Source: Larkinella knui
GTDB lineage: Bacteria > Bacteroidota > Bacteroidia > Cytophagales > Spirosomataceae
Assembly: GCF_003858645.1 (NCBI RefSeq)
Contig: NZ_RQJP01000007.1
Location: forward strand, 310,001 to 374,000
DNA length: 64,000 bases
Reading direction: 5' to 3'
Positions within the stretch are counted from its first letter, which is position 1. Each line of letters begins with the position of its first letter. The notes beneath the pieces were generated by a model. It was not told where the DNA came from, made no database searches, and saw only the letters and a program-made list of their open reading frames with translations. Below, piece after piece: positions 41,174-49,535 of this stretch. The position numbers were made by a program, and so were the translations under genes.

Positions 41174-41473
41174 ATGGCAGAAATTAAATTTGATCTCGAT
41201 ACAAAAAGTCTTGGCGCCCTTTATCTGTATGAAGAAGGCGTTAAAATTGGTGAAATGGTCGTCAATATTGCCGATGGAAAGCTGACGGTTTACCACACCG
41301 AAGTTGTTCCGGAGGCAGAAGGTCACGGCTACGCCAAACAACTGCTGGATGCGATGGTGACTTACGCCCGGGAAAATAACCTGAAAGTGGTTCCGCTATG
41401 TCCGTATGTACACGCCCAATTCAAGCGTCATCCGAACGATTATGCGGATATCTGGAACAAACAGGAAGAATAA
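41174..41473 (+). CDS. GNAT-like N-acetyltransferase (YjdJ type)
   Basis: A 99-residue mini-GNAT protein. The core reads GEMVVNIADGKLTVYHTEVV, then PEAEGHGYAKQLLDAMVTYA (acetyl-CoA loop, about 57-76) and NLKVVPLCPYVHAQFKRHPN, the pattern of short YjdJ-type acetyltransferases that carry a conserved cysteine in LCPYV. ATG 41174 is used; a longer TTG frame from 41090 adds unrelated residues. It converges with the esterase gene six bases away. Confidence 0.83.
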   Translation: MAEIKFDLDTKSLGALYLYEEGVKIGEMVVNIADGKLTVYHTEVVPEAEGHGYAKQLLDAMVTYARENNLKVVPLCPYVHAQFKRHPNDYADIWNKQEE

Positions 41474-41479
41474 AGGCGA

Positions 41480-42697
41480 TCAACGCCTGAACTGAAAAGG
41501 GCTGGACACGATCGCTCCCCGTTCGTCAACGACGTTTAGCAACCAGATCGTCGCGTCAGGCGGTGGTGCGGGAGCCATAACCTGATTGCCTTTCAAGGCT
41601 GCGGGAACCGTTGTCCAGCGCCGGTTTTCAAAGGGCAGGCTCGTATCCGTCGTGTAGGCCAGCGTGGCCGATGTTAAGGGAACCGGTGCCGTTACCCGGG
41701 CGACCACATTCCCGTTTTGCGTGGAGACGGCTCCCAGAACGGGCAGCGGTTTTCCGCCGGTCAAATACGAATCGACAAACCAGCCGATTTCCTGCGGTTC
41801 CCACCCTTCGCGGTGGCCGTGTTTCATCGTGGTGGTGATGCGGTAGTTTTTGGGACTTTTCACCCGATCATAGGTTTGGGAAAAGCTCGTGGGCGGATAA
41901 AACCGATCATTCGTGCCGTTCACCCAGAGCATCGGCATGCGGGCTTGTCCGACAAAGTGGGAAGGATCGAAGCGGTCCATCCAGCGTTTCCGCTGATCTG
42001 GGGGTGTATCGCCCAACTCTTTATCGTGGAAAAAACCGCCCGGCTCGTCGATAAAACCGCAGCCGTAAACCGGCACGGCCACTTTAAACCGGTTGTCCAG
42101 CCCCGCAACGATGCAGGTCAGAAAACCGCCCCAGCTGATGCCCGTGAGTGCTGTCCGGCTCGAATCGACGCCCGGCAGGCTGCGCAGCAAGGAGTGGGCG
42201 CGGATAACGTTGGCGACGGCGTGGTATACCCACTGTTTGTCGGCCGTACTGTCGATGCTCCTGAATTTTGCGTTCGGATTCTGGTCGGGTCCGCCGAGCG
42301 GCAGTCGTTTCCCGTCGGCACCGTTGCCGCCCAGATCCATGGCCAGAGCGGCATACCCGCGTTTGGCCCACAATTCGGCCCATTCCCGGAAGGCTTTGCC
42401 GCCCCCGCCGTGCACCAGAACGATGGCAGGGAGGTTGCGGTCGTCGGCCGGTTTTCCGGATAAACTGCCGGGCGTGGCATAATACGCAAACACTTGCGTG
42501 TGGGGGTGCGGGCCGTATTTTTCTCCTTCGTACAGGATCTGCCGGACCCGCGCGGTATCACTCGTTTGCCATTGAAAGCCCGGAATCTGCTTCAGCTTTT
42601 CCACATTCCAGGGCAGATGCTGGGCGAAAACCGGCCCAACCGATGGTATCAGAAGCAGGCTGAGCAGGAAAGGAAAGAGCAGGAACGGTTTTTTCAC
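41480..42697 (-). CDS. Secreted alpha/beta hydrolase (acetylxylan-esterase/PhoPQ-like)
   Basis: A 405-residue exported hydrolase: signal peptide KKPFLLFPFLLSLLLIPSVG, then a hydrolase domain with PAIVLVHGGGGKAFREWAEL, nucleophile Ser in LTGISWGGFLTCI (about 195), Asp in WVNGTNDRFYPP and His in TMKHGHREGWEP. A C-terminal beta domain follows (about 310-405, VARVTAPVPLTSATLAYTTD). The HGGGG oxyanion loop and ISWGG nucleophile fit the acetyl-xylan-esterase or dienelactone/peptidase-S9-like group. The substrate is probably an acylated polymer or small ester. Confidence 0.8.
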   Translation of the reverse strand: MKKPFLLFPFLLSLLLIPSVGPVFAQHLPWNVEKLKQIPGFQWQTSDTARVRQILYEGEKYGPHPHTQVFAYYATPGSLSGKPADDRNLPAIVLVHGGGGKAFREWAELWAKRGYAALAMDLGGNGADGKRLPLGGPDQNPNAKFRSIDSTADKQWVYHAVANVIRAHSLLRSLPGVDSSRTALTGISWGGFLTCIVAGLDNRFKVAVPVYGCGFIDEPGGFFHDKELGDTPPDQRKRWMDRFDPSHFVGQARMPMLWVNGTNDRFYPPTSFSQTYDRVKSPKNYRITTTMKHGHREGWEPQEIGWFVDSYLTGGKPLPVLGAVSTQNGNVVARVTAPVPLTSATLAYTTDTSLPFENRRWTTVPAALKGNQVMAPAPPPDATIWLLNVVDERGAIVSSPFQFRR

Positions 42698-42765
42698 GGG
42701 GAAACGGGTTTAGGAATGGGCTGAAATGGCTTGTGGTGGCAAGGTAACGGTAGTGGCAAAGTAAA

Positions 42766-42805
42766 AGAAACGGTTCAGGAAGGCAATTCTTCCTGAACCG
42801 TTTCT
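42766..42805 (-). terminator. Terminator of the efflux operon
   Basis: Arms AGAAACGGTTCAGGAA (42766-42781) and TTCCTGAACCGTTTCT (42790-42805), perfect over 16 bases with an 8-base loop, just past the emrB-like stop codon; in the minus direction the stem is followed by TTTTAC. Confidence 0.8.
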
Positions 42806-42826
42806 AGGAGCTAAATGGGAAATTCC

Positions 42827-44383
42827 TTATTCCATCACCATTTCCGTGTGTGCCGAAGCTTCGATTTTCTTACCGGTAAACAACAGCAGCAAGGGTACGC
42901 AGACCAGGAAAAACGCACCGATGACCAGAAATGCATCGGCGTATGTCATCACCAGCGCCTGTTTGATGACCGCGCCCTGCATCACCCCGTAGGCTTTGCT
43001 GGTGGCCGTCACCAGCGCATCACCTTTTGACAGAAACAGGTTGGTATACTGGCGGATCCGCTCGGCGGACAAGGGGTTGTAAATCGAGATATTGTCGCCC
43101 AAACGCGACGAATGAAGGACGGTCCGCGTCGAAATGTACGTCGTCATGATGGCGGTTCCGAAGGTTCCTCCCAACTGACGAATCATGCCCGTCAGGGCCG
43201 AACCCTGCGGAATTTCGATGTTCTTCAGGTCTGCTAAGGTGATGGTAGTCAAGGGAATGAAAATCAATCCCATGCCAATCCCCCGGACAATGAGCGGCCA
43301 GAAGAAATAATCCGGTCCGGCGGCCAGGCTGATGGCCGACAGATCGAAACAGAAACCGAAAAACAGGATGAAACCGATGGCGGCATACCAGATGGGCGAA
43401 ATGTAATTCTTACTCAATAGCCCACCCACCACCGGCATCATCAAACCCGTTGCCAGCGAACCCGGCATTAAGAGTAAACCCGTCTGACTGGCGGTGAATC
43501 CCAGGATGGTCTGACAGAAAACCGGGATGATGAAAACCGACGCAAACAACCCGAAACCGAGGATGAAATTAAACAGGGTTCCGACCGCAAACCGGCGCTG
43601 ACGCAGGAGACTCAAGTCGAGAATCGGAAGTTTGACGGCCAACTCGCGCCAGATGAAACCAATCAGTCCCACACCGGCTACAATCGACATACCCACGATG
43701 AATCCCGAGTCGAACCAGTCTTTTTCCTGCCCTTTTTCCAGAATGATCTGCAAACCGCCGATTCCCATGATAAGCAGGATCAAGGCGAGCCAGTCCATCC
43801 TGCCCGCCAGCACTTTCTCCGCCGGTTCCTTGATGTAGGTATAGGTCAGGAACGTTGCCAGAATCCCGAAGGGAATGTTGATGTAAAACACCCAGTTCCA
43901 CGACAGATTATCCGTAATATAACCGCCCAGTGTGGGGCCGATCGAGGGGCCGATAATAACACCCATCCCGAAAATGGCGTTGGCAATTCCCAGTTGTTCT
44001 TTCGGAAACGTCTGAATCAGAATGGATTGAGCGGTTGTCAACAAGCCCCCACCGCCGATTCCCTGCACAACCCGGAAGAAAACCAGTTCCCAGACGTTGG
44101 TGGACGTTCCGCAGAAAACTGACGCGATGGTAAAGAGAATGATCGAGGCTGCGAAATAATTCCGGCGACCCAGTTTGGCCGTCAGCCAGCCCGACATCGT
44201 GATCATCACGGCGCTGGCGGCTGCGTATCCCGTAACCACCCAGCTAATGTCCCCCAGCGATGCGCCGAGGTTGCCCATCATCTGGTTCAGCGTTACGTTG
44301 ACGATCGACGAATCGATGGTCTGCAACAGCGCGGCCGTCGTCACCGTGATGACGACGATCCATTTATCAAATCCTAACTTCAT
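42827..44383 (-). CDS. DHA2 family MFS multidrug efflux transporter (EmrB-like)
   Basis: A 518-residue transporter with 14 predicted helices, the DHA2 hallmark. SSIVNVTLNQMMGNLGASLG and WVVTGYAAASAVMITMSGWL are helix 1-2 signatures; the A-motif region is AKLGRRNYF, motif C is GMGVIIGPSIGPTLGGYI, and RFAVGTLFNFILGFGLFASV follows in the middle. It should be the proton-driven pump of a tripartite system with the EmrA-like adaptor and TolC encoded upstream in the same operon. A small hairpin (44415-44442) lies between the adaptor and pump genes. Confidence 0.92.
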   Translation of the reverse strand: MKLGFDKWIVVITVTTAALLQTIDSSIVNVTLNQMMGNLGASLGDISWVVTGYAAASAVMITMSGWLTAKLGRRNYFAASIILFTIASVFCGTSTNVWELVFFRVVQGIGGGGLLTTAQSILIQTFPKEQLGIANAIFGMGVIIGPSIGPTLGGYITDNLSWNWVFYINIPFGILATFLTYTYIKEPAEKVLAGRMDWLALILLIMGIGGLQIILEKGQEKDWFDSGFIVGMSIVAGVGLIGFIWRELAVKLPILDLSLLRQRRFAVGTLFNFILGFGLFASVFIIPVFCQTILGFTASQTGLLLMPGSLATGLMMPVVGGLLSKNYISPIWYAAIGFILFFGFCFDLSAISLAAGPDYFFWPLIVRGIGMGLIFIPLTTITLADLKNIEIPQGSALTGMIRQLGGTFGTAIMTTYISTRTVLHSSRLGDNISIYNPLSAERIRQYTNLFLSKGDALVTATSKAYGVMQGAVIKQALVMTYADAFLVIGAFFLVCVPLLLLFTGKKIEASAHTEMVME

Positions 44384-44414
44384 AGTATCAAACTCGAATG
44401 AGAGTGGAAATAAA

Positions 44415-44442
44415 GGATCGACGGTTTTGAGCCCGTCGATCC
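44415..44442 (-). other. Intercistronic hairpin between emrA-like and emrB-like genes
   Basis: GGATCGACGG (44415-44424) pairs with CCGTCGATCC (44433-44442). In the minus direction it is followed by TTTATTT. It could be a weak attenuator or an mRNA-stability hairpin that sets a lower level of pump than adaptor. Confidence 0.5.
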
Positions 44443-44449
44443 TGATCCG

Positions 44450-45559
44450 TTATTTCTGTAAATCCACGGCAACCGTCGCACTCATACCGGGGCGGAGTCT
44501 GGTGTAAAGCGGGCTTTTGGGGTCCAGATCAATCCGGACCGGAATCCGTTGTACCACTTTTACGTAGTTACCGGTAGCATTGTCGGGAGGCAGCAACGAG
44601 AATTTTGCGCCTGTTGCACCGGCAAACGAACCCACGTGGCCCGTCAGTTTTTCGCCTTCAAATGCGTCTACGTCCACTTCAACGACCTGACCGGGCTGCA
44701 TTTGCTTCAGCTGCGTTTCTTTGAAATTGGCCGTTACCCACAGGTTCGAGTTTCCCACCACTGAGCAGATTGCCTGGCCCGCCTGCACCAGTTGACCCAC
44801 CTGAACGGCCCGCTTGGAAACCACGCCGGCAACCGGAGCCCGCACAATGGTGTACGACAGTTGCAGCTTCGCCATGTCCAGGTCAGCCTGCCGCTGCTTT
44901 ACGGCAGCCTGTGCCACCGAAATCTGGCCTTCCGTAGCCCGGTGCTGCGAGCTGGTTACACCCGTTTGCGTACCGGCCGCGTTCACCTGCGACTGAGCGG
45001 TTTGCAACTGCGCCTGAGCCGCCTGCAACTGCGCCTGAGCCGCATCGCGCTCGGCCAGAACGTTGTCGTACTGTTGTTGCGGCACCGATTTTTCGGCCAG
45101 CAGACGCCCGTAGCGCTCAAAATCCTGGTTGGCTTTGCGGGCCCGGGCTTGAGCTGCGGTGACGTTAGCCTGCGCGGCAGCTACCTGATTACGAGCGGTT
45201 TGAACGCTGGCCTGTGAGCTTTCGACCGTGGCCGATGCCACACCCACATTGGAGCGGGTGACGCCCGCACTCGCCATTGCGCTTTGCAAAGCGGCTTCGG
45301 CCTGAGCCAACCGGATGCGGTAATCGGCATCGTCAAGAATAACCAGCGTATCGCCTTCTTTCACAAACTGATTGTCTTTGAATCGAATGGCTTTTACATA
45401 CCCACTGGCTTTGGGAATAACCGGGTTCACGTCCCCGTCAATCTGGGCGTCGTCCGTGGTTTCGTGGCGTTGCAGGTAGCGGAATTCGCTATACCCGAAA
45501 AAGAGAGCAAGGGCAACAATCAAAAGGCCCCCGACGCGGAATAAGGTTTTCTTGTTCAT
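44450..45559 (-). CDS. HlyD family efflux adaptor (EmrA-like)
   Basis: A 369-residue periplasmic adaptor: one membrane helix (LFRVGGLLIVALALFFGYSE), the lipoyl half TTDDAQIDGDVNPVIPKASG, a long coiled coil with many Ala and Gln (AAQANVTAAQARARKANQDF, AQAQLQAAQAQLQTAQSQ), then the second lipoyl half YTIVRAPVAGVVSKRAVQVG and a beta-barrel region DVDAFEGEKLTGHVGSF. It joins the EmrB-like pump to TolC. Met at 45559 is chosen; six codons further upstream (45577) is another in-frame ATG. Confidence 0.92.
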   Translation of the reverse strand: MNKKTLFRVGGLLIVALALFFGYSEFRYLQRHETTDDAQIDGDVNPVIPKASGYVKAIRFKDNQFVKEGDTLVILDDADYRIRLAQAEAALQSAMASAGVTRSNVGVASATVESSQASVQTARNQVAAAQANVTAAQARARKANQDFERYGRLLAEKSVPQQQYDNVLAERDAAQAQLQAAQAQLQTAQSQVNAAGTQTGVTSSQHRATEGQISVAQAAVKQRQADLDMAKLQLSYTIVRAPVAGVVSKRAVQVGQLVQAGQAICSVVGNSNLWVTANFKETQLKQMQPGQVVEVDVDAFEGEKLTGHVGSFAGATGAKFSLLPPDNATGNYVKVVQRIPVRIDLDPKSPLYTRLRPGMSATVAVDLQK

Positions 45560-45583
45560 GGCTGTATCGTCTGACAAACGAGA

Positions 45584-46915
45584 TTAATTAAGGTTGTTGC
45601 CCGTGGCTTTCAGCAATCGCTGGTAGGCGAGTTGCGAGTCCACCGTGGCATTGATCACATTGAGTTGGGCCTGGAGCAGAAAGCTGTCGGCTTCCAGTAA
45701 ATCGGTTGCGCCAACCAGCCCGTTGCGAAACCGGGATTCTGTCAAACGGTAATTTTCCCGGGCTTGCGTCAGGGCCGTCCGGATCACATTCTGCTGCTCC
45801 AGCGCCAGCTGGTAATTGTTATAGGCCGTCACCACTTCCGATTGAATCTGATCGGTTTGCTGCTGGCTTTGCAGCGTTGCCTGATCGATGGCGGTTTTGG
45901 CTTCGTTCGTTTTTCCTTTCAGGTTATACAATGAGCCGATGTTGTAGGTCAAGCCCGCGCCGACGTTCCAGGTGCTCACGAACGATTTGGCTTCCGGAAT
46001 CAGCCGGGCCGTGGGGTTGATGTAGTTGAAACCCGCCGACACACCCAGGTGCGGATACCGGCTGCTCCGGGTGTTGCGCAGCAGCGCTTCCGCCGATTGA
46101 AGCCGCAGGGCGTTCGCCTGCACTTCCGGACGCGCCTGAACGGCCTGCGCCAGAAAACCGCTCAACGGTTCCAGCGTTGCAACGGGATTGGTCAAGGTCG
46201 TATCGACCGCAATGAACTGATCGGTGGGCAAACCAACGAGCAAATTGAAATTGTAGAGGGCCGTCTGGCGAGCCTTATCGACCTGTAAGCGGCTCAGATT
46301 CAGATTGTTTTTCTGCAACTGGATCTTCAGTACTTCGTTGGCAGTTACAATGCCTTCTTTTTCCATATTGCGGGCTTCCCGCTCTTTCTCTTCAAATTGC
46401 CTGATACTCTGATCGATAACGGCGGTCGACCGAATCAGTTTAACGATGTTGTAATACGCGTCGGTTACCGTATAGACCAGTTCCGAGCGGTTGCGCTGGG
46501 CGTCTAACCGGCTGGCTTTCGCCAACAGATCCGCCGATTTTTCCGCCGACTTCTCGGCAAAACCGCCGAACACTTCTTTCGTGATCGTTACGCCCCCAAT
46601 CATGGCATTGAACGCTCCGGCGGGAATGCTGAGGGCCGATTTTCCGTCTTCCCCCGCGCCCAGCGAAAAAGGACCGGTCAGCGTATAGCGCGAATAAGCC
46701 AGCGATGCGTTGGCCTGGGGCAGACTCCGATCTTTGGTTTCCTGCGAACGGGCTTCGGCGGCCAGGGTTCGCGCATCCGCCAGTTTAATTCCCTTGTTGT
46801 TTTGCAAAGCCAGTTGGATGGCCTGGCCGAGCGGCATGACTGTCGGCGTGGGTTGGGCAGCCACCCATCCCAAACTCAGCAGCCAAAAAGCCGTTCCTAT
46901 TACGTACTTTTTCAT
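45584..46915 (-). CDS. TolC family outer membrane protein
   Basis: A 443-residue outer-membrane efflux protein: signal peptide KKYVIGTAFWLLSLGWVAA, then two repeats of the TolC coiled-coil type (LGQAIQLALQNNKGIKLADA, and YNNYQLALEQQNVIRTALTQ with ARENYRLTESRFRNGLVGAT). DLLEADSFLLQAQLNVINAT near the end is the usual last-helix motif. It starts one base after the marR stop codon, so its translation is probably coupled to the regulator. Confidence 0.92.
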   Translation of the reverse strand: MKKYVIGTAFWLLSLGWVAAQPTPTVMPLGQAIQLALQNNKGIKLADARTLAAEARSQETKDRSLPQANASLAYSRYTLTGPFSLGAGEDGKSALSIPAGAFNAMIGGVTITKEVFGGFAEKSAEKSADLLAKASRLDAQRNRSELVYTVTDAYYNIVKLIRSTAVIDQSIRQFEEKEREARNMEKEGIVTANEVLKIQLQKNNLNLSRLQVDKARQTALYNFNLLVGLPTDQFIAVDTTLTNPVATLEPLSGFLAQAVQARPEVQANALRLQSAEALLRNTRSSRYPHLGVSAGFNYINPTARLIPEAKSFVSTWNVGAGLTYNIGSLYNLKGKTNEAKTAIDQATLQSQQQTDQIQSEVVTAYNNYQLALEQQNVIRTALTQARENYRLTESRFRNGLVGATDLLEADSFLLQAQLNVINATVDSQLAYQRLLKATGNNLN

Positions 46916-46916
46916 G

Positions 46917-47348
46917 TTAGCGATTTCTAATTTTATCCAGGAGTGTATTCAGTAGTCGTACTTCTTCATCAGTCAGGTGACTCACGATGGATTCAAAATC
47001 GTTGAATTCAGCCGCGGCTTTTTCCACAAACCGTTTCGATTCTTCCGTCAGCCGCAGATTTACCCGGCGCCGGTTTTGGGAATCGATCTCACGCACAATT
47101 AAGTTTTTGGCCACCAGGCGATCCGTAAGCCGGGTGATATCCGAGTTTATTTCGATCATTTTTTCCTTCAACTCACCAGCCGTCAAGCTGTTTGGATAAA
47201 CCTCGGAAAGGTGCCGTAAAACGATGTACTGCTGCACCGACAGATCGAACGGAGCTAGTTTCTGCGCAAAATAATTCATGATGTACCCATCGGTATGGTG
47301 CAGATTGGCGATCAGCCGATGGTATTCATTGCGAAATTGCTTGTTCAT
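46917..47348 (-). CDS. MarR family transcriptional regulator of the efflux operon
   Basis: A 143-residue winged-helix regulator. FDLSVQQYIVLRHLSEVYPN and TAGELKEKMIEINSDITRLT (recognition helix) are followed by DRLVAKNLIVREIDSQNRRR (wing) and VNLRLTEESKRFVEKAAAEF. It is first in the operon marR-tolC-emrA-emrB. It is expected to bind the GTTTAAAC sites overlapping its own promoter (47365-47408) and to release them when a toxic ligand binds, as in MarR/EmrR systems. Confidence 0.9.
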   Translation of the reverse strand: MNKQFRNEYHRLIANLHHTDGYIMNYFAQKLAPFDLSVQQYIVLRHLSEVYPNSLTAGELKEKMIEINSDITRLTDRLVAKNLIVREIDSQNRRRVNLRLTEESKRFVEKAAAEFNDFESIVSHLTDEEVRLLNTLLDKIRNR

Positions 47349-47364
47349 AGTGGTTAAGAAAACC

Positions 47365-47408
47365 CAAAAGTAGATCCTATATTCGTTTAAACAAATATCG
47401 TTTAAACA
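47365..47408 (-). promoter_or_regulatory. Promoter and palindromic operator of the MarR efflux operon
   Basis: On the minus strand TTTG (47392-47395), exactly 19 bases, then TACTTTTG (47365-47372) is a perfect Bacteroidota promoter; transcription would start about 10 bases before ATG 47348. Two GTTTAAAC palindromes (47385-47392 and 47400-47407) lie 15 bases apart, the first overlapping the -33 box and centred in a 20-base near-palindrome (47379-47398). This is the expected layout of an autoregulatory MarR operator. Confidence 0.75.
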
Positions 47409-47549
47409 GAAGTTGCCGCATTCGGATTAAAATACAATTAAAACACTTGAATGGCCTTGATGAGGAGATGAAATAGGATTTTTGTGATGATAAATGTAAA
47501 AGTCCCTGGCTCCGGAATCCATTTCCTCGGACCCTTGAGTTGATTTTTG

Positions 47550-47960
47550 TCAGGGTTTGTAGTCGAAGTAGACCCGCCGGATTTTGCCGTTTTCGATTTT
47601 GTAGGTAACAATAGAGTCGACGGTTCGCCCATCGGCGCGACCGGTCACTTTTTCCTGCATAATAACCGTATTGCCCAGAACAATCCGGTTCAGGACCTCA
47701 CAATGCAGGGCGGGATTGTTCTCGAAAAACCGGGCGTAATAGGTCCGTAATTCCGCTTTGCTGTGGAATTGCCGGATGAGCTTTTCAGCGAACAGAAACA
47801 GGGCCGTACTGTCGCTGTAGGGCGCCACGAAGCCGGCGACATTGTGGGCATTCCAGGCGTCGATTTGCTGCTGCACCAATTCCGCTGGAGAAGGCTGCTG
47901 GGCGAAGGCGATTGCCGTGTTCCAAAAAACCAGAAAAAGGATTCGTTGTAGCATCGTCAA
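47550..47960 (-). CDS. Secreted NTF2-like (SnoaL/steroid isomerase-type) protein
   Basis: A 136-residue protein: signal peptide LQRILFLVFWNTAIAFAQ, then an NTF2-like fold (ELVQQQIDAWNAHNVAGFVA, YSDSTALFLFAEKLIRQFHS, ELRTYYARFFENNPALHCEV, DSIVTYKIENGKIRRVYFDY). Exported stand-alone members are usually of unknown function. It is encoded 27 bases after the DUF418 gene on the same strand, so the two probably share a transcript. Confidence 0.75.
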   Translation of the reverse strand: MTMLQRILFLVFWNTAIAFAQQPSPAELVQQQIDAWNAHNVAGFVAPYSDSTALFLFAEKLIRQFHSKAELRTYYARFFENNPALHCEVLNRIVLGNTVIMQEKVTGRADGRTVDSIVTYKIENGKIRRVYFDYKP

Positions 47961-47987
47961 AGCTTTTTGAGAGTCTACATTCCGGCG

Positions 47988-49340
47988 CTACAAAGCCATC
48001 GGTTGCCGTTTCCAGTAGGTCAGCGAGCGCCAAACCCATTCGAAGGGGCCGAAACGGAAAAACCGGAGCCAGATGGCGGAGAAAATGAGCTGAAACAGCC
48101 ACACGGCGGCAACGACAAAATACAGTTCGTAATACGACAGTTTGCCAAAATAGCCAAAACCGTATCCGTAAAAAAACAGCGTACAGATGATGCTCTGCAT
48201 CAGGTAGTTGGTAAATGCCATTTGCCCGACATTGGCCAGGGCTTTCATCAGCCACGGAACGAGGTTCGAGCGGTAGATCAGCAGCAGCAAACTCGCGTGA
48301 CCCAGCGCAGAGGTTGCCCGGCGGATGTGGTAAAAAGCCTGAAATGGAAATGTATCCGCATCCAGTGTTTTGCCGGGATTCGTGAACCAGGCGACGCCAT
48401 TCCAAAATGCAAACCACCCCAGGGTCAGGCCAATGCCGTAACCCGCCAGGAGGGTAATGACGTACGTTTGAGTGGGTAATTTATTGGAGAAGAAGCCCCA
48501 TTTAAACAGGGCCATTCCCAGAAACATCAGCGCCCACGCATCCCAAACGAAGTTCTGGTAGAATTTAACGGATTCAAATTTGGTGTTTAGCGGCAGGTAC
48601 GTACTGAATACCGTCGCGTAGCTGCCCCGCATGCTTTTGTTGTTTTCCTCTTCTTTCTTTTTGTCGTATTTTGTGCTTTTTTCTACCGCCAGCCAGCCTT
48701 CTTTGGCTTTTTTTAGTTCATCGGTGAGCGGTTTCTTCTGTTTTTCCAGTTGAATGGCTTTGAGGTATCCTTCGCGGTTCTCTTTACTTTCCATCGCCCT
48801 GAAAATCCCTTTGACGCCCAATACCGCCACGCAGAAAAACGCGATCAGGAGGTACGTTCGGGGCTTCATTTTCCGGAATGGAAACAAAAACAGGCCGCAA
48901 ACGCCATAGGTATACAGAATATCGCCGGGCCAAAGCAATAAGTAGGCATTGAACATGCCGAACACAATGAGCCAGAATAACCGCCGGTAATAATAATCCG
49001 GCATGCCGTAGCCGTCGGCCAGCGTGTCTTTTTTGGCCATAAACAGCAGCATTCCCGCTCCGAACAACATGGAAAACAGCGCCCGCATGGTGCCTTCAAA
49101 AACGACCGAAACCGTCATGAACGTGCGAAAATCCGGCGAGTCGACCGGCGCCGTGAAAAACCGGGGTGTGGCCGTGTGTGACAGGCCGAAATACGGGATA
49201 TTCATCATCAGAATACCGAGCAGCGCAAACCCGCGAATGACGTCTACGGTTTGAATACGGTCGGCTTTGGCAACGGGCTGAGCCGCTGCGTAGCGGGTTG
49301 CTTCGGAATCCGAAGGGACGGTAGCAGAGATGGCATCCAT
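47988..49340 (-). CDS. DUF418 domain-containing membrane protein
   Basis: A 450-residue polytopic protein. The N-terminal RIQTVDVIRGFALLGILMMN is the acyltransferase-3-like entry helix that precedes DUF418; VFEGTMRALFSMLFGAGMLL follows. The C-terminal DUF418 half has MKALANVGQMAFTNYLMQSI, then ICTLFFYGYGFGYFGKLSYY and LIFSAIWLRFFRFGPFEWVW and the end RSLTYWKRQPM, a signature of the family. A charged cytosolic loop with many Lys (about 185-230) splits the halves. The role is unknown, possibly transport or acylation of envelope compounds. Confidence 0.85.
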   Translation of the reverse strand: MDAISATVPSDSEATRYAAAQPVAKADRIQTVDVIRGFALLGILMMNIPYFGLSHTATPRFFTAPVDSPDFRTFMTVSVVFEGTMRALFSMLFGAGMLLFMAKKDTLADGYGMPDYYYRRLFWLIVFGMFNAYLLLWPGDILYTYGVCGLFLFPFRKMKPRTYLLIAFFCVAVLGVKGIFRAMESKENREGYLKAIQLEKQKKPLTDELKKAKEGWLAVEKSTKYDKKKEEENNKSMRGSYATVFSTYLPLNTKFESVKFYQNFVWDAWALMFLGMALFKWGFFSNKLPTQTYVITLLAGYGIGLTLGWFAFWNGVAWFTNPGKTLDADTFPFQAFYHIRRATSALGHASLLLLIYRSNLVPWLMKALANVGQMAFTNYLMQSIICTLFFYGYGFGYFGKLSYYELYFVVAAVWLFQLIFSAIWLRFFRFGPFEWVWRSLTYWKRQPMAL

Positions 49341-49535
49341 GCAGTAGCGTCGTAGCGGTTAAGGAAAAGGTTTTGATTTGAAAAGGCCAGAGGATAAGTT
49401 TACCACCGGATTGGGCAAACAAACACCGACCGAAAGGGTATTTTTGTTGTTTATTATCCGTAATATACCGGGTTACATTCTGGGTATCAAAACGTTTTAT
49501 TAAACGGCAGACTTCAAAAGCCTCACCATTTTACC

